Shown one piece after another: positions 63,292 to 64,000 of a stretch of DNA of 64,000 nt. The DNA comes from Isoetes taiwanensis (taxonomy: Eukaryota > Streptophyta > Lycopodiopsida > Isoetales > Isoetaceae): the NCBI GenBank assembly GCA_021234155.1, contig JAJEKV010000018.1:14330925-14394924 (forward strand). The letters run 5' to 3'. The translations under genes and the position numbers were made by a program. Within the stretch, counting starts at the first letter, position 1, and each line of letters starts with the position of its first letter. The notes below the pieces were generated by a model. The model saw only the letters and a list, made by a program, of their open reading frames with translations, was not told the origin of the DNA and made no database searches.

Positions 63292-64000
63292 TCATTCTTT
63301 ACCAAAATGACCTCTCTTTCCACACTTAGGGCATGGCCTATACCAGCAATAGTCAGAAGAATGAGTATCTCTAAAGCAATGCACACATGGAGGGTAAGTT
63401 TTCTTTTCAAACTTTGAGCTTTTCAGCTCTTGAAGTTGTTTGTTACCTCAACCAAAGCCTCGCATTAACACTTTGGTAATCTCTGCTCTTACATCCGGCT
63501 TAGGGAGCATCATCATCTTCCATCTTAACCTTTTTCTTCTCTTTTTGGACAGCATAAACAGGTACAGGTTCTGCTCCCATATACTCTTGCTCATAATCTG
63601 GAAAAAAAGGATCACTTGGTAAGTGCACATCATCTGGCAAGTAAGATATCATATCTGCAATTTCAGTAGCCTTGGTGAAAGCCTTGTGTATTGTATCAAA
63701 TCCCTCTTGCTTTTGGATCTTCAAAAGCTTTCTGTGTATCCTCGGTCTGCTGCTTAATCCCCTGATAAAAGAAGCCACTAGATGCAGGGTATGGTTAGGA
63801 ACATGATTGACTTGGCACTTGACAAGATAGTGATTGAATCTCTCAACATATTGGTGCACACTCTCACCATGTTTGATGCGAAAAGTTTGCAACTCAAAGA
63901 TTAAATCTTGGGGGTCCAAGACTCTTCCAAACCGTGCTAAAAACTTTTTAACCAGTTCTTCCCAAGAATTGGTGCCTAAACTTACAACATACTCTAACCA
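63292..64000 (-). pseudogene. Element 8 gag, partial, runs off the window
   Basis: From the right edge it reads as WLEYVV, then TNSWEELVKKFLARFGRVLDPQDLIFELQTFRIKHGESVHQYVERF, the Gag capsid core (RKLLKIQKQEGFDTIHKAF) and VYAVQKEKKKVKMEDD. Two zinc knuckles follow in another frame. The Gag start and 5' LTR are outside the window. Confidence 0.87.

Larger units (their letters stand above)
58267..64000 (-). mobile_element. Element 8, diverged Ty3/Gypsy element, continues past the window
   Basis: This minus-strand element has its 3' LTR at 55,738-58,266 and its gag running off the right edge. Protein identity to elements 1-6 is clearly lower, with altered spacing in Gag and a different LTR, yet the domain order (Gag, protease, RNase H, RT, degenerate RNase H, integrase) is the same. 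That order is therefore ancestral to both families. Confidence 0.9.

Overview
The window is a plant-type heterochromatic block made entirely of nested, decayed LTR retrotransposons. I find no host gene, tRNA, rRNA or CRISPR. A plant (streptophyte) source is inferred from three things: Tat-like Ty3/Gypsy proteins with a second RNase H, a primer-binding site matching a plant-type tRNA-Gln, and consensus errors clustered at CTG/CAG, the CHG context methylated in plants. I cannot name the species. DNA is AT-rich throughout.

Layout. Element 1 (+, 1-9,686, 5' LTR cut by the window edge) lies against a family-3 LTR relic read on the minus strand (9,687-about 11,700). A loose LTR end follows (about 11,700-12,359). 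Element 2 (+) starts inside its 5' LTR at 12,361 and is the host for most later insertions. Element 3 (+, 15,640-25,727, TSD GGGAT) sits in its protease. The short non-autonomous element 4 (25,835-28,971, TSD GATTA) sits 100 bp further on. Element 5 (-, ends 40,302 and 53,479, TSD CTCAC) sits in its upstream RNase H. Element 6 (-, 40,457-50,318, TSD TTTCC) sits inside the 3' LTR of element 5. Element 2 resumes at 53,480 and breaks off in RT at about 54,724, joined to the LTR end of element 7 (+, gag only). Element 7 is interrupted by element 8 (-, 55,738 to beyond 64,000), a more diverged family.

From about 28,972 to 38,892 the window repeats itself. 28,972-32,960 copies 39,587-43,575, and 32,973-38,892 copies about 19,913-25,834. 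The net structure is a direct tandem duplication, or two haplotypes joined end to end. The first copy holds full-length element 4; the second holds only its solo LTR at the same TSD. About 29,100-38,930 is full of small indels and CTG/CAG-centred errors, so its broken frames should not be read as biology.

All the coding families encode one gag-pol frame in the order Gag (three CCHC knuckles), protease, an extra RNase H with a complete D-E-D-D set, reverse transcriptase, a degenerate RNase H lacking its aspartates, and integrase (HHCC, D-D-35-E). Canonical plant Tat elements carry the extra RNase H after the degenerate one, so the position here is unusual. The non-coding parts carry a shared set of hairpins: at both LTR tips, in U5, next to the polypurine tract and in tandem in the 3' UTR. 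Stem sequences differ between families while pairing is kept. A U5 motif also repeats the start of the primer-binding site and varies in step with it. These are the most novel signals in the window.
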